37,970 nucleotides of DNA from assembly GCA_046756405.1 (NCBI GenBank), contig JBHHWH010000014.1, forward strand, positions 1-37,970, in the 5' to 3' direction. Made by a program: the position numbers and the translations under genes. This document shows positions 7,951 through 18,513 of the stretch, one piece after another (position 1 is the stretch's first letter; each line of letters starts with the position of its first letter). A model generated the notes under the pieces. That model worked only from the letters and a program-made list of their open reading frames with translations. It made no database searches and had not been told where the DNA came from. The stretch comes from JBHHWH01 sp046756405 (GTDB lineage: Bacteria; Actinomycetota; Acidimicrobiia; Spongiisociales; ZC4RG35).

Positions 7951-8501
7951 CCAGACCCGGGTCCGAAGGGACCACCATCCCGGCCCGTATCACCGTCGCT
8001 GATCTGGCGCAGCTTCTGGGAAGGAGCCTCGAGGAGGTCCAGGATGTCCTTCACCAACAGGGCGAGGAGGATGGCCCGGACCATGTGCTGGGTTGGGAGA
8101 CCGCGGTAGCCCTCGGCCGGGGGTTCGGGGAGAAGCTGGATGTCGAGCCTCGGGACCTGGCCCTGGAGCTCCTCTACGAGTTCGAGACCCGCGGCGAGCT
8201 GAGCGACGTTCCCGAGGGACGGGCTGGACGGCTGGCTCTCGGTGTGGTGCGGGACCTCGACCGCCTCGACGCGATGATCGAAGAGGTCTCCGAACACTGG
8301 ACGGTGGCCAGGATGCCCATCGTCGACCGCAACATTCTCCGTATCGGACTCTTCGAGCTGGAGTCGGAGCCCGAGGTGCCGACGGCAGTCATCGTATCCG
8401 AGGCGGTGCGGATGGCTCAGACCTACTCCACGGAACGTTCCGCATCCTTCGTGAACGGAGTGCTGGCAGCCCTGGCCAAGTCCGTTCGCAGCCTTGCCTA
8501 G
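7947..8501 (+). CDS. nusB: Transcription antitermination factor NusB with N-terminal IF2_N-like domain
   Basis: NusB binds boxA RNA with ribosomal protein S10 and helps RNA polymerase read through rRNA operons. The NusB domain occupies about residues 69-184 and is recognisable from RDLALELLYEFETRGE, PIVDRNILRIGLFELE and YSTERSASFVNGVLAAL. Ahead of it, residues 15-68 (ITVADLAQLLGRSLEEVQDV ... ETAVALGRGFGEKLDVEP) are not part of normal NusB. They follow the pattern of the small N-terminal domain of translation initiation factor IF2 (PF04760-like): V-x-(D/E)-L-A-x-x-L, then L-x-x-x-G, then ETA and a GFxxxLDVE end. The total of 184 residues exceeds the usual 130-150. Start ATG 7947 overlaps the efp stop. 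The stop lies inside the candidate pyr promoter. The NusB call is firm; the IF2_N call is by eye. Confidence 0.9.
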   Translation: MTRPGSEGTTIPARITVADLAQLLGRSLEEVQDVLHQQGEEDGPDHVLGWETAVALGRGFGEKLDVEPRDLALELLYEFETRGELSDVPEGRAGRLALGVVRDLDRLDAMIEEVSEHWTVARMPIVDRNILRIGLFELESEPEVPTAVIVSEAVRMAQTYSTERSASFVNGVLAALAKSVRSLA

Positions 8502-8527
8502 ACCTGGGCCCGAACGCCCGTTAGGGT
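8499..8527 (+). promoter_or_regulatory. Candidate promoter of the pyr operon
   Basis: TAGACC at 8499-8504 (four of six bases of TTGACA) and TAGGGT at 8522-8527 (TAnnnT) are separated by 17 bases. Transcription would start near 8534, immediately before the PyrR-binding hairpin that begins at 8537. The -35 box overlaps the nusB stop codon. The fit between predicted start site and hairpin supports the call, but it is untested. Confidence 0.5.
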
Positions 8528-8536
8528 GGCGTGGAA

Positions 8537-8570
8537 CCTTTAAGGACGGTCCGGTGAGGCCGGGAAGGAG
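8537..8570 (+). promoter_or_regulatory. PyrR-binding RNA hairpin sequestering a Shine-Dalgarno sequence
   Basis: CCTT (8537-8540) can pair with AAGG (8565-8568) as the lower stem. After an internal bulge, CGG (8547-8549) pairs with CCG (8560-8562). A bulged U and a CC/GG pair then close the loop GGTGA (8553-8557). This reproduces the PyrR-binding loop of Gram-positive pyr leaders; GGTCCGGTGAGGCC (8548-8561... read 5' to 3') matches the consensus ARUCCNGNGAGGYU except at the first and last bases. The lower stem's 3' arm belongs to the SD AAGGAG (8565-8570). PyrR bound with uridine nucleotides should therefore hide the SD and block translation, as reported for mycobacterial pyr mRNA. No terminator hairpin is seen here. 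Confidence 0.8.
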
Positions 8571-8574
8571 AACC

Positions 8575-8622
8575 ATGGGTTGCACCCCTGACGGACCTGC
8601 GGTGTCATGCCACAGGTCATGA
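8575..8622 (+). CDS. Pyr leader peptide, 15 codons
   Basis: ATG at 8575 stands four bases after the strong SD AAGGAG (8565-8570) and opens a 15-codon frame, MGCTPDGPAVSCHRS, that stops with TGA at 8620-8622. It overlaps the pyrR start region in a different frame. An ATG at 8619-8621 in the pyrR frame forms an ATGA overlap with this stop. The pyrR gene has no good SD of its own, and a stop codon at 8589-8591 in its frame prevents it from using the leader's ATG. The likely role is to bring ribosomes to pyrR by translational coupling when PyrR does not occupy the hairpin. Expression is unproven. Confidence 0.5.
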   Translation: MGCTPDGPAVSCHRS

Positions 8623-9140
8623 CCGCCGACGACATCGACCGGGTCCTGCGCCGAATTTCCCACGAGATCTTGGAGACCCATCGTGGGGTCGATCGGGTGG
8701 TCCTTGTTGGGATCCACACTCGTGGCGTTCACCTCACCCGCCGCCTCGCCGCGACCATCGAAACCTTCGAGGGGCGGCCTGTCCCCGCCGGGGAGCTCGA
8801 CGTGGGCCACTACCGGGACGACCTTGACATTCGAGACGACATCCTTCCCAAGGGGACGGTCGTGCCTGTGGACGTAACCGGAAGGAACGTGATCCTCGTG
8901 GACGACGTCCTCTTCACCGGTCGCACTGCCAGGGCTGCCCTCGACGCCCTCTCCGACCTCGGCCGGGCTGCCACCGTCCAGCTTGCCGTTCTCGTGGACC
9001 GGGGACACCGGGAGCTGCCGATTCGAGCCGACTACGTAGGCAAGAATCTTCCCACCTCCCGGACCGAGACGGTGCGAGTCAGGCTTCGGGAAGTGGACGG
9101 CATAGAGGGGGTCTGGATCGAGAAGGCGGCAGCGGCATGA
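8607..9140 (+). CDS. pyrR: PyrR, pyr operon regulator / uracil phosphoribosyltransferase
   Basis: A 177-residue type I phosphoribosyltransferase homologue. PyrR senses UMP/UTP against PRPP and binds pyr mRNA; many also make UMP from uracil and PRPP. The PRPP loop NVILVDDVLFTGRTARAAL is intact, and the N-terminal TADDIDRVLRRISHEI and GIHTRGVHLTRRLA match the family. The RNA-binding basic surface is consistent with the hairpin found at 8537-8570 upstream. The true start is either ATG 8607 or ATG 8619 (MTADDIDR), the latter overlapping the leader peptide stop. The stop overlaps pyrB by four bases (ATGA). It heads the operon pyrR-pyrB-pyrC-carA-carB-pyrD-pyrF. Confidence 0.95.
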   Translation: MPQVMTADDIDRVLRRISHEILETHRGVDRVVLVGIHTRGVHLTRRLAATIETFEGRPVPAGELDVGHYRDDLDIRDDILPKGTVVPVDVTGRNVILVDDVLFTGRTARAALDALSDLGRAATVQLAVLVDRGHRELPIRADYVGKNLPTSRTETVRVRLREVDGIEGVWIEKAAAA

Positions 9141-10033
9141 AGGTCCTATTTGGCTTGGGCGGCATGGGACGCGCCGAGCTGGAGACGCTCATCACCTCAG
9201 CCTCCTCCTATCGGGACTCCCTCTCCAAAGGAGAGCCCATACCTCGAGTGTTGTCGGGGAAGATCGTGGTGAACCTGTTCTTCGAACCGTCCACCCGGAC
9301 CAGGACCTCCTTTGAGATCGCAGTGCACCGCCTGGGCGGACACGTGATCACCTTCGACCCGTCCCGGTCGTCGGCGCTCAAAGGAGAGTCCCTCGCCGAT
9401 ACCGTGCGGACGATCGCCGCCATGGGGGTGGATGTCCTAGTCGTACGCCACGCCGAGGAGGGGATCCCGGAGAGAATCCACGACTGGACAGGGCTGGCGG
9501 TGATCAATGCCGGGGACGGGGCCGGGGAGCATCCAACCCAGGCTTTGGCCGACGCCCTCGCCCTGAAGGGACGGTTCGGCGATCTGGACGGCCTGCGGGT
9601 GGCGGTAGTCGGTGACCTGCGCCACAGTCGAGTCGCCAACAGCCTCATCGGCTCCCTTCCCACCCTAGGGGCCGACCTGATCCTGGTTGGCCCGCCGAGT
9701 CTGCTACCCCCGACACGACCGGCCGGGATCGGGGTGTCCACCGACCTCGACGCGGTCCTGGAGGGTTTGGATGTCGTCTACGTGCTTCGAGTGCAGAGGG
9801 AGCGGGGAGGGAGAGTCGACGACGACTATCACCTTCGCTACGGGATGACCCGAGACCGTGCCCAACGTCTCGGCGATCGTTGTGTGGTGATGCATCCTGG
9901 TCCGATGAACCGGGGCGTGGAGATTGCCTCCGAGGTCGCTGACGGGCCCCGCTCACTGATCCTGGAGCAGGTGGCCTGTGGAGTTCCTGTCCGCATGGCC
10001 ACGTTGGCGGCGCTGGCAGGGGAGACACCATGA
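9137..10033 (+). CDS. pyrB: Aspartate carbamoyltransferase, catalytic chain
   Basis: Condenses carbamoyl phosphate and aspartate to N-carbamoyl-aspartate, the first committed step of pyrimidine synthesis. The 298-residue protein has the carbamoyl-phosphate loop FFEPSTRTRTSFE (residues about 53-65), the mobile loop with SSALKGESLADTVRT, the substrate residues in GAGEHPTQALADAL, a VVGDLRHSRVANSL segment, and HPGPMNRGVEIASEV near the end. No regulatory chain (pyrI) gene is present, as is usual in Actinomycetota, so control is expected at the level of PyrR. Both ends overlap neighbours by four bases. Confidence 0.96.
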   Translation: MKVLFGLGGMGRAELETLITSASSYRDSLSKGEPIPRVLSGKIVVNLFFEPSTRTRTSFEIAVHRLGGHVITFDPSRSSALKGESLADTVRTIAAMGVDVLVVRHAEEGIPERIHDWTGLAVINAGDGAGEHPTQALADALALKGRFGDLDGLRVAVVGDLRHSRVANSLIGSLPTLGADLILVGPPSLLPPTRPAGIGVSTDLDAVLEGLDVVYVLRVQRERGGRVDDDYHLRYGMTRDRAQRLGDRCVVMHPGPMNRGVEIASEVADGPRSLILEQVACGVPVRMATLAALAGETP

Positions 10034-11289
10034 TCGTCATCCGGGGTGGCCTGGTACTCACCGGCGACGGATTCGCACCCGCGGACGTCCTCGTCGAGAA
10101 CAACCTCGTGGTGGCCATGGGGTCTGATCTTGAAGCCGAGCGGGTCATCGACGCTCATGGCTGTCTGGTAGGGCCGGGTTTCGTGGACCTGCACACCCAC
10201 CTGCGAGACCCCGGTCAGACGTGGAAGGAGGACCTGTACTCGGGGCTGACGGCGGCGGCGGCGGGCGGATTCACCGCGGTGGTGGCGATGCCCAACACCG
10301 AGCCCGCCCTGGATAACCCTCAGACCGTTTCCGACCTGGTGGACCGAGCCCGACGTCTCGGTCTAGCCGAAGTCACGGTGGCAGCGGCAATCACTCTGGG
10401 CAGAGCCGGCCGGGACCTGACCGACTTCGAGGGTCTCTACGAAGCCGGGGTGCGCCTCTTCAGCGACGACGGCGACTGTCTCAACGACTCTGATCTCCTC
10501 AGAGAAGCGATGCTTCGCCTTGCCCGCCTGCCGGGAGCGCGACTGGCTCAACACGCCGAAGACCCCGCGTTGTCGGCGGGCGGGCATCTTCACGACGGAA
10601 CCGTGGCAGCGGCGGCAGAACTGCGCGGCTCACCGTCTTCGGCAGAGGAGCAGGTAGTGGCCCGAGACTTGGCCCTGGTGGCCGAGACCGGGGTCGCCTA
10701 CCACTGCCAGCACGTGTCCTCACGGGGCACCGTGTCCCTGATCAGGAAAGCGAAGTTCCGCGGGCTGGACGTCAGCGCGGAAGTGACACCCCACCACCTC
10801 TTCTACGATGACCGCTCGGTGGAGGATCTAAACCCCGACTTCAAGATGTACCCGCCGCTACGCGCCCCAGGCGACCGGGCGGCGCTTCAGGGGGCGCTGC
10901 TCGACGGGGTTATGGACGCGGTAGCCACCGACCACGCCCCGCACACCGAAGTGGAAAAGGCAGCCCCCTTCCGCGAAGCGCCCAGGGGTGTGATCGGCCT
11001 GGAGACAGCCGCCGCTGCAGTATTCACCGTTACCCGCGATCCCGGGCTTCTCTTCCGCGTCCTCAGCCTCAATCCTGGTCGAATCGCTGGAATGAAACGT
11101 CAGGGCCGTCCCCTTGGCCCCGGATCCCCAGCCAACCTGGTCATATTCGACCCGGAGGCCGAATGGGTGGTCGGAGACTTCCGTTCCAAGTCGGCGAACA
11201 GTCCCTTCAAGGGCGAGACTCTCCGAGGTCGGGTGGTAACGACTCTCCATGAAGGGAGACCCGTATTCGAGTTGGAGGTGGCCGGGTGA
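10030..11289 (+). CDS. pyrC: Dihydroorotase
   Basis: Cyclises N-carbamoyl-aspartate to dihydroorotate. The 419-residue amidohydrolase has the metal-binding HTHLRDPG, the AMPNTEPALDNP segment, LFSDDGDCL with the aspartate typical of class I (long) dihydroorotases, a histidine in RLAQHAEDP, YHCQHVSSRGTVSLI, and the late metal aspartate in VATDHAPHT. It starts in an ATGA overlap with pyrB and ends in a GTGA overlap with carA. All active-site motifs look intact. Confidence 0.96.
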   Translation: MIVIRGGLVLTGDGFAPADVLVENNLVVAMGSDLEAERVIDAHGCLVGPGFVDLHTHLRDPGQTWKEDLYSGLTAAAAGGFTAVVAMPNTEPALDNPQTVSDLVDRARRLGLAEVTVAAAITLGRAGRDLTDFEGLYEAGVRLFSDDGDCLNDSDLLREAMLRLARLPGARLAQHAEDPALSAGGHLHDGTVAAAAELRGSPSSAEEQVVARDLALVAETGVAYHCQHVSSRGTVSLIRKAKFRGLDVSAEVTPHHLFYDDRSVEDLNPDFKMYPPLRAPGDRAALQGALLDGVMDAVATDHAPHTEVEKAAPFREAPRGVIGLETAAAAVFTVTRDPGLLFRVLSLNPGRIAGMKRQGRPLGPGSPANLVIFDPEAEWVVGDFRSKSANSPFKGETLRGRVVTTLHEGRPVFELEVAG

Positions 11290-12454
11290 GCCGTAGTGAA
11301 CCTGCTCTCCTAGTGACTGCTGACGGCGAAGTGTTCCGAGCTCGTTCCGTGGGGGCGGACGGGGTTGCAGTGGGCGAAGCGGTGTTCAACACCTCCATGA
11401 GCGGATACCAAGAGATCCTCACCGACCCCTCCTACGCCGGCCAGGTGGTGGTGATGACCGCGTCCCATATCGGCAACTACGGAGTCAATCACCTCGACTC
11501 CCAGTCCCGAGGTCCGGCCGTGGCCGGCTTCGTGATGCGAGCGCTGTCCCGGAGGGATTCCAACTGGCGCTCCGAAGGCTCCTTGGGCTCCTACCTGCGC
11601 CAGTCAGGGGTCGTCGCCCTTGCCGATCTCGACACCCGTCGCCTCACCCGACATCTCAGAGACAGAGGGGCGATGCCGGTGGCTATGGGTGCTGGCATCG
11701 ACGAAGGCGAACTGAGGGAGATTGCCGCCTCGGCGCCCCCCATGGAGGGTCAGGACCTGGCCTCAAGGGTGACCACGGACCAGCCCTACCGGGTGGAGAC
11801 AGAAGGAGAGACCCGGGGACTGGTGGTGGCCATAGACCTGGGGATTAAAGCCGACATAGTCCGCAACCTCACCCTTCGGAGCTTCGAGGTGGAGGTGGTC
11901 CCGGCGAACACCGACGCCGAGTCGATCCTTGCTCTCGAGCCTCGTGGAGTGGTGGTGTCGAATGGACCCGGCGACCCGGAGCCGCTGACCCGGGTGGTTG
12001 CCAACCTCCAGAACCTGCTGGGAAAGACACCGGTCTTCGGTATCTGCCTCGGCCACCAGGTTCTCGGCCTCGCCCTGGGGGCCCGGACCTTCAAGCTTCC
12101 CTTCGGTCACCACGGGGGTAACCACCCGGTGCGCCGCTTCTCCGACGGAGCGGTGGAGATAACCGCCCAGAACCACGGCTTCTGTGTCGATCTGTGGTCC
12201 CTCAAGGGTGAGGCGCCCCCGCCTCCGCCTGGTGGAGGCCTGGTGGGGCGGGATCTGCTACCCGAGGTGGTGGATACACCCTTCGGAGCGGCCGTCCCCA
12301 CCCATCAGAACCTCAACGACGGCACCCTCGAAGGCTTGGCTCTCCTCGACGTCCCGGCTTTCTCCATCCAGTATCACCCCGAGGCAGCGCCGGGACCCAG
12401 CGATGCCCGCAGCCTCTTCGACAGGTTCACCGAGATAGTCGAGGAGGTCTCCTG

Positions 12455-12455
<1 letters not shown>
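11286..12455 (+). CDS. carA: Carbamoyl phosphate synthase, glutaminase small chain
   Basis: Hydrolyses glutamine and channels ammonia to CarB. The 389-residue protein begins at GTG 11286 and has the CarA-specific N-terminal domain (FNTSMSGYQEILTDPSYAGQ) and a class I glutaminase domain with the nucleophile cysteine in FGICLGHQVLGLALGA, then ITAQNHGFCVD and the catalytic His-Glu in QYHPEAAPGP. Between the QNHGF motif and the NLNDGT motif lies an insertion longer than in most homologues. It contains five consecutive prolines at residues 311-315 (codons 12216-12230) followed by three glycines. A proline run of this kind should depend on EF-P, encoded upstream. The stop and the carB start share one base (TGATG). 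Confidence 0.95.
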
Positions 12456-15675
<3,220 letters not shown>

Positions 15676-15694
<19 letters not shown>

Positions 15695-16593
15695 GCACCT
15701 CCCTCGGGCCGCTGGCTCTCCGTTCACCGCTCATCGCCGCGTCGGGAACAGTGGGCTCCGTCTGGGAGTGGGCCCCTGTCACCGACCTGACCGTCTACGG
15801 TGCCGCAGTGGCCAAGTCTGTGGCCCCTGTGGAGTGGAAGGGACGACCGGCGCCTCGATTGGCACCCCTCCCGGTGGGAATGCTCAACAGCATCGGGATC
15901 CAGAATCCCGGGATCGACGCCTGGATTTCGGAGATCGCTCCACGGATCAGAGGCCTCGACGTGGCGGTATGGGGCTCCGCCGTAGGAGGGACTCCAGGAG
16001 AGTTCGCCACCGTGGCTGTGGGGCTCGAGGCCGGGGGAGTGGCGGCCATCGAGGCCAACCTTTCCTGTCCCAACCTCGACGACGGTGAGATGTTCTCCTT
16101 TGATGCTCGTCGCAGTGCCCAGGTCGTGGCGGCCCTCAAGGGCGCCACCAGTCTCCCCGTTGGAGCCAAACTCTCTCCGGACACTCCCGACATCGTTGCC
16201 GTAGCAGCGGCATGCCAGGAAGCCGGCGCCGACTTCGTGGTCTTGACCAACACCGCTCGGGGCTTCGGAGTCTCCCTCACCGACCGTCGGCCCCTCATCT
16301 CCGGCGGCATAGGGGGATACAGCGGTCCCGGGTTGAAGCCACTGTCACTGCGCTGTGTATACGAGGTGTCCCGGGCCCTGCCCGGACTTCCGGTCGTGGG
16401 CTGCGGTGGGGTCATGACCGGCGCCGACGTCGTGGAGTACATGATGACGGGTGCTAGCGCCGTCGAGATCGGGACGGCCCACTTTGCCGAGCCCCGCGCC
16501 GGAGCACGGATCGCGAAGGAGTTGACAAAGACCCTGGCCAGGCTGGGAGTGAGAAGTCTCGATGAGATCGTCGGATCGGTGCGCCCGTGGTGA
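15676..16593 (+). CDS. pyrD: Dihydroorotate dehydrogenase, class 1B-like catalytic subunit
   Basis: Oxidises dihydroorotate to orotate with FMN. The 305-residue soluble protein has the class 1 catalytic cysteine in EANLSCPNLDDG, LIAASGTVGS at the N-terminus, GMLNSIGIQNPG, a catalytic-site lysine in VGAKLSPDT, NTARGFGVSL, and the FMN-phosphate region GISGGIGGYSGPGLKPLSL-like segment and GCGGVMTGADVVEYMMTGAS. There is no N-terminal membrane helix as in class 2 PyrD. Class 1B enzymes normally work with the iron-sulfur flavoprotein PyrK; no pyrK is in this operon. The ATG at 15676 lies within the end of carB, and its end overlaps pyrF. Confidence 0.92.
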
Positions 16594-17279
16594 TTCCGGT
16601 CCTGGTCGCCCTCGACTTCGCTTCCCTCACCGATGCTGAGGCCCTAGCGCGGCGTCTGCTGGGAAAGGTGGCCGGGTTCAAGGTGGGTCTGGAACTCCTC
16701 ATGGGTCATGGGGCCGAGGCCGTGGACAGGATCGCGATCCTTGGGGCTCCGGTCTTCGCCGACGCCAAGCTTCATGACATCCCCAACACAGTGCAGGCGG
16801 CGGCCCGTCAATTGGCTTCAGCTGGGGCCCGATGGTTGACGGTCCACGGTTCGGGAGGTGACCAGATGGTGGCGGCGGCGGTGACGGGGATGGCCGAGGT
16901 GACGGACGGTGAGACCGGAGTTCTGGTGGTGACCGCCCTGACCTCCCTCGACGACGAAGATCTGCGAGCGATGGGTATAGCCGAGCCGTTGACGGACCAC
17001 GTGGTCCGCATGGCAGAAGTGGCGAGACGGGGCGGAGCCGAGGGCGTCGTCTGCTCACCGGCCGAGGCGAGCTTGGTCAAATCGAGGGTTCCAGGCCTGA
17101 TGGTGGTGACGCCGGGAGTGCGGTTGACAGGGGGAGAGTTCCACGATCAGAGGCGCGTCGGCACCCCGAGGGCTGCCCTGGAAGCAGGATCCGACCTCCT
17201 CGTGATGGGTCGGGCCATCACCGCAGCGACCGATCCGGCGGCGGTGGTGGACAGGTTGGCGTGGGAGTTGGACCGCTAG
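16587..17279 (+). CDS. pyrF: Orotidine 5'-phosphate decarboxylase
   Basis: Decarboxylates OMP to UMP, the last step of de novo UMP synthesis. The 230-residue protein has the bacterial type signature VFADAKLHDIPNTVQAAA, with the catalytic Asp-Lys-Asp set shared with an N-terminal VALDFASL aspartate. Further family segments are VHGSGGDQM, VVTPGVRLTGG and LVMGRAITAA. The GTG at 16587 overlaps the pyrD stop by seven bases. It is the last gene of the pyr operon. After it a 98-base gap leads to mihF; no terminator is visible there. Confidence 0.95.
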   Translation: MVIPVLVALDFASLTDAEALARRLLGKVAGFKVGLELLMGHGAEAVDRIAILGAPVFADAKLHDIPNTVQAAARQLASAGARWLTVHGSGGDQMVAAAVTGMAEVTDGETGVLVVTALTSLDDEDLRAMGIAEPLTDHVVRMAEVARRGGAEGVVCSPAEASLVKSRVPGLMVVTPGVRLTGGEFHDQRRVGTPRAALEAGSDLLVMGRAITAATDPAAVVDRLAWELDR

Positions 17280-17377
17280 GACCGGTGTAAAGAGCAGGTT
17301 TCGAAGTTACAAAAGGCTATGGTCGGTCCTTGATCCCTGGCATGTCCAGGTTCCCGGATGGAGGAGTCGAGGTTCGG

Positions 17378-17692
17378 ATGTCACAACCACCCCAACTAAC
17401 CGATGAGCAGCGTCGAGAGGCTCTGGCCAAGGCGGCCGAGGCCCGGCGGGTGAGGGCCGAGGTCAAGGAGCTGCTCAAGACAGGGTCGCTTCGTCTCTCT
17501 GAACTGCTCGAGCGCGCCGAGCACGACCACATTGTCGCCGGACTCAAGGTAGAGGCGCTGATAGCCGCCATGCCCGGCACCGGCAAGATCAAGGCGAAGA
17601 GGCTCATGGAAAGGCTCGGCATATCTTCGAGCCGCCGGATCCGCGGCCTTGGCGAGAGGCAGAAAAAAGCGCTGTTAGCAGAGTTCTCCTGA
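17378..17692 (+). CDS. mihF: Integration host factor, actinobacterial type (mIHF)
   Basis: A 104-residue nucleoid-associated DNA-binding protein. The sequence from PQLTDEQRREALAKAAEARR through VAGLKVEALIAAMPGTGKIK to RIRGLGERQKKALLAEF matches the Mycobacterium and Streptomyces mIHF family, including the helix-two-turn-helix segment used to bind and bend DNA. Start ATG 17378 is chosen because homologues begin just before PQLTDEQR and GAGG stands at 17369-17372; the open frame reaches a TTG at 17330 but the added residues are not conserved. The position between pyrF and a nucleotide kinase matches the mycobacterial order pyrF-mihF-gmk. Confidence 0.93.
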   Translation: MSQPPQLTDEQRREALAKAAEARRVRAEVKELLKTGSLRLSELLERAEHDHIVAGLKVEALIAAMPGTGKIKAKRLMERLGISSSRRIRGLGERQKKALLAEFS

Positions 17693-17693
17693 A

Positions 17694-18230
17694 TTGATCA
17701 TTGCCATCTCGGGTCGGCCTGGCTCTGGAAAGAGCGTTGTCGCCTCCCGCGTAGCCAAAGCCCTCGGGATACCGCATGTATCAGCCGGCGATTTCATGCG
17801 GGAGATGGCCGCCGAGCGCGGGGTATCGATTCTGGAACTCTCGCGGCTTGCTGAACAGGACGAGTCGATAGACCGCCAGATCGACGCGCGTTCAGCGGAT
17901 CTGGCGGAGCGGAACAAAGACTTTGTGATCGACGCCCGGCTCGGTTGGTACTTCATCCCCGAGTCCGTCAAGGTGTTCTTAGACGTCCAACCAGAGGTGG
18001 CGGCGCGACGCATCTACGAGGCCCGTCGAGGCACGGAGAGAGAGAACATCGATCTGGAAGCGACCCTCAAGGCGATAGAGGCACGAGCTGAGTCGGAGAC
18101 CAGGCGATACCAGGAGTACTACGGCATCGACTACACCGACCACTCCCAGTACGACCTGGTCATCGATACCTCGGAGTTGACCATCGACGAGGTGGTGGAG
18201 AGAATCCTGGGGAGCCTTCCCGAGGAGTGA
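17694..18230 (+). CDS. Archaeal-type cytidylate kinase-like P-loop kinase
   Basis: A 178-residue P-loop kinase with GRPGSGKSVVASRVAKALG at residues 7-25. It continues with VSAGDFMREMAAERGVSILE and FVIDARLGWYFIPESVKVFL, which are hallmarks of the archaeal-type (d)CMP kinase family, not of guanylate kinase or the classical bacterial Cmk. It probably phosphorylates a nucleoside monophosphate with ATP; CMP is the best guess. The start is TTG 17694, one base after the mihF stop, giving the typical (M)IIAISG beginning. In mycobacteria the guanylate kinase gene occupies this exact place between mihF and rpoZ. Family assignment is by eye; substrate is unproven. Confidence 0.78.
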   Translation: MIIAISGRPGSGKSVVASRVAKALGIPHVSAGDFMREMAAERGVSILELSRLAEQDESIDRQIDARSADLAERNKDFVIDARLGWYFIPESVKVFLDVQPEVAARRIYEARRGTERENIDLEATLKAIEARAESETRRYQEYYGIDYTDHSQYDLVIDTSELTIDEVVERILGSLPEE

Positions 18231-18291
18231 TCTGGCGCACACCAGGAGGTGAGGTACCCTTGACGGTCCCAGACCCCTCGAACGGAGATCC

Positions 18292-18513
18292 ATGAAGATC
18301 GAAGACGTCATCGACAGGATCGGCAACCGGTTCGCCACCGTTGTGGTCGCCGCTCGCCGAGCCCGCCAGATAAACGCCTACTTCCATCAGTTGGGGGCCG
18401 GCTACGGCGAGTTCGTACCTCCCCAGGTGCACACCCTCTCTCGTAAGCCGCTGACCATTGCCATGGAGGAGATAGCCGAGGGCAAGGTCACCGTCGAGAC
18501 CGCCGAGGAGTAA
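18292..18513 (+). CDS. rpoZ: RNA polymerase omega subunit
   Basis: The 73-residue omega subunit helps assemble beta-prime into RNA polymerase. The sequence IEDVIDRIGNRFATVVVAAR RARQIN (motif around residues 3-28) and the later PLTIAMEEIAEGKVTVE are characteristic. The start ATG 18292 follows a CGGAG at 18283-18287. TACCCT at 18255-18260 may be a -10 box. The stop TAA overlaps the ATG of coaBC by one base. The order rpoZ-coaBC-metK is conserved in Actinomycetota. Confidence 0.94.
   Translation: MKIEDVIDRIGNRFATVVVAARRARQINAYFHQLGAGYGEFVPPQVHTLSRKPLTIAMEEIAEGKVTVETAEE

Noticed and set aside
17280..17377. Promoter of mihF
   Set aside because: TATGGT at 17318-17323 fits TAnnnT, but no -35 stands at proper spacing and the start codon is SD-served; evidence is too weak to list.
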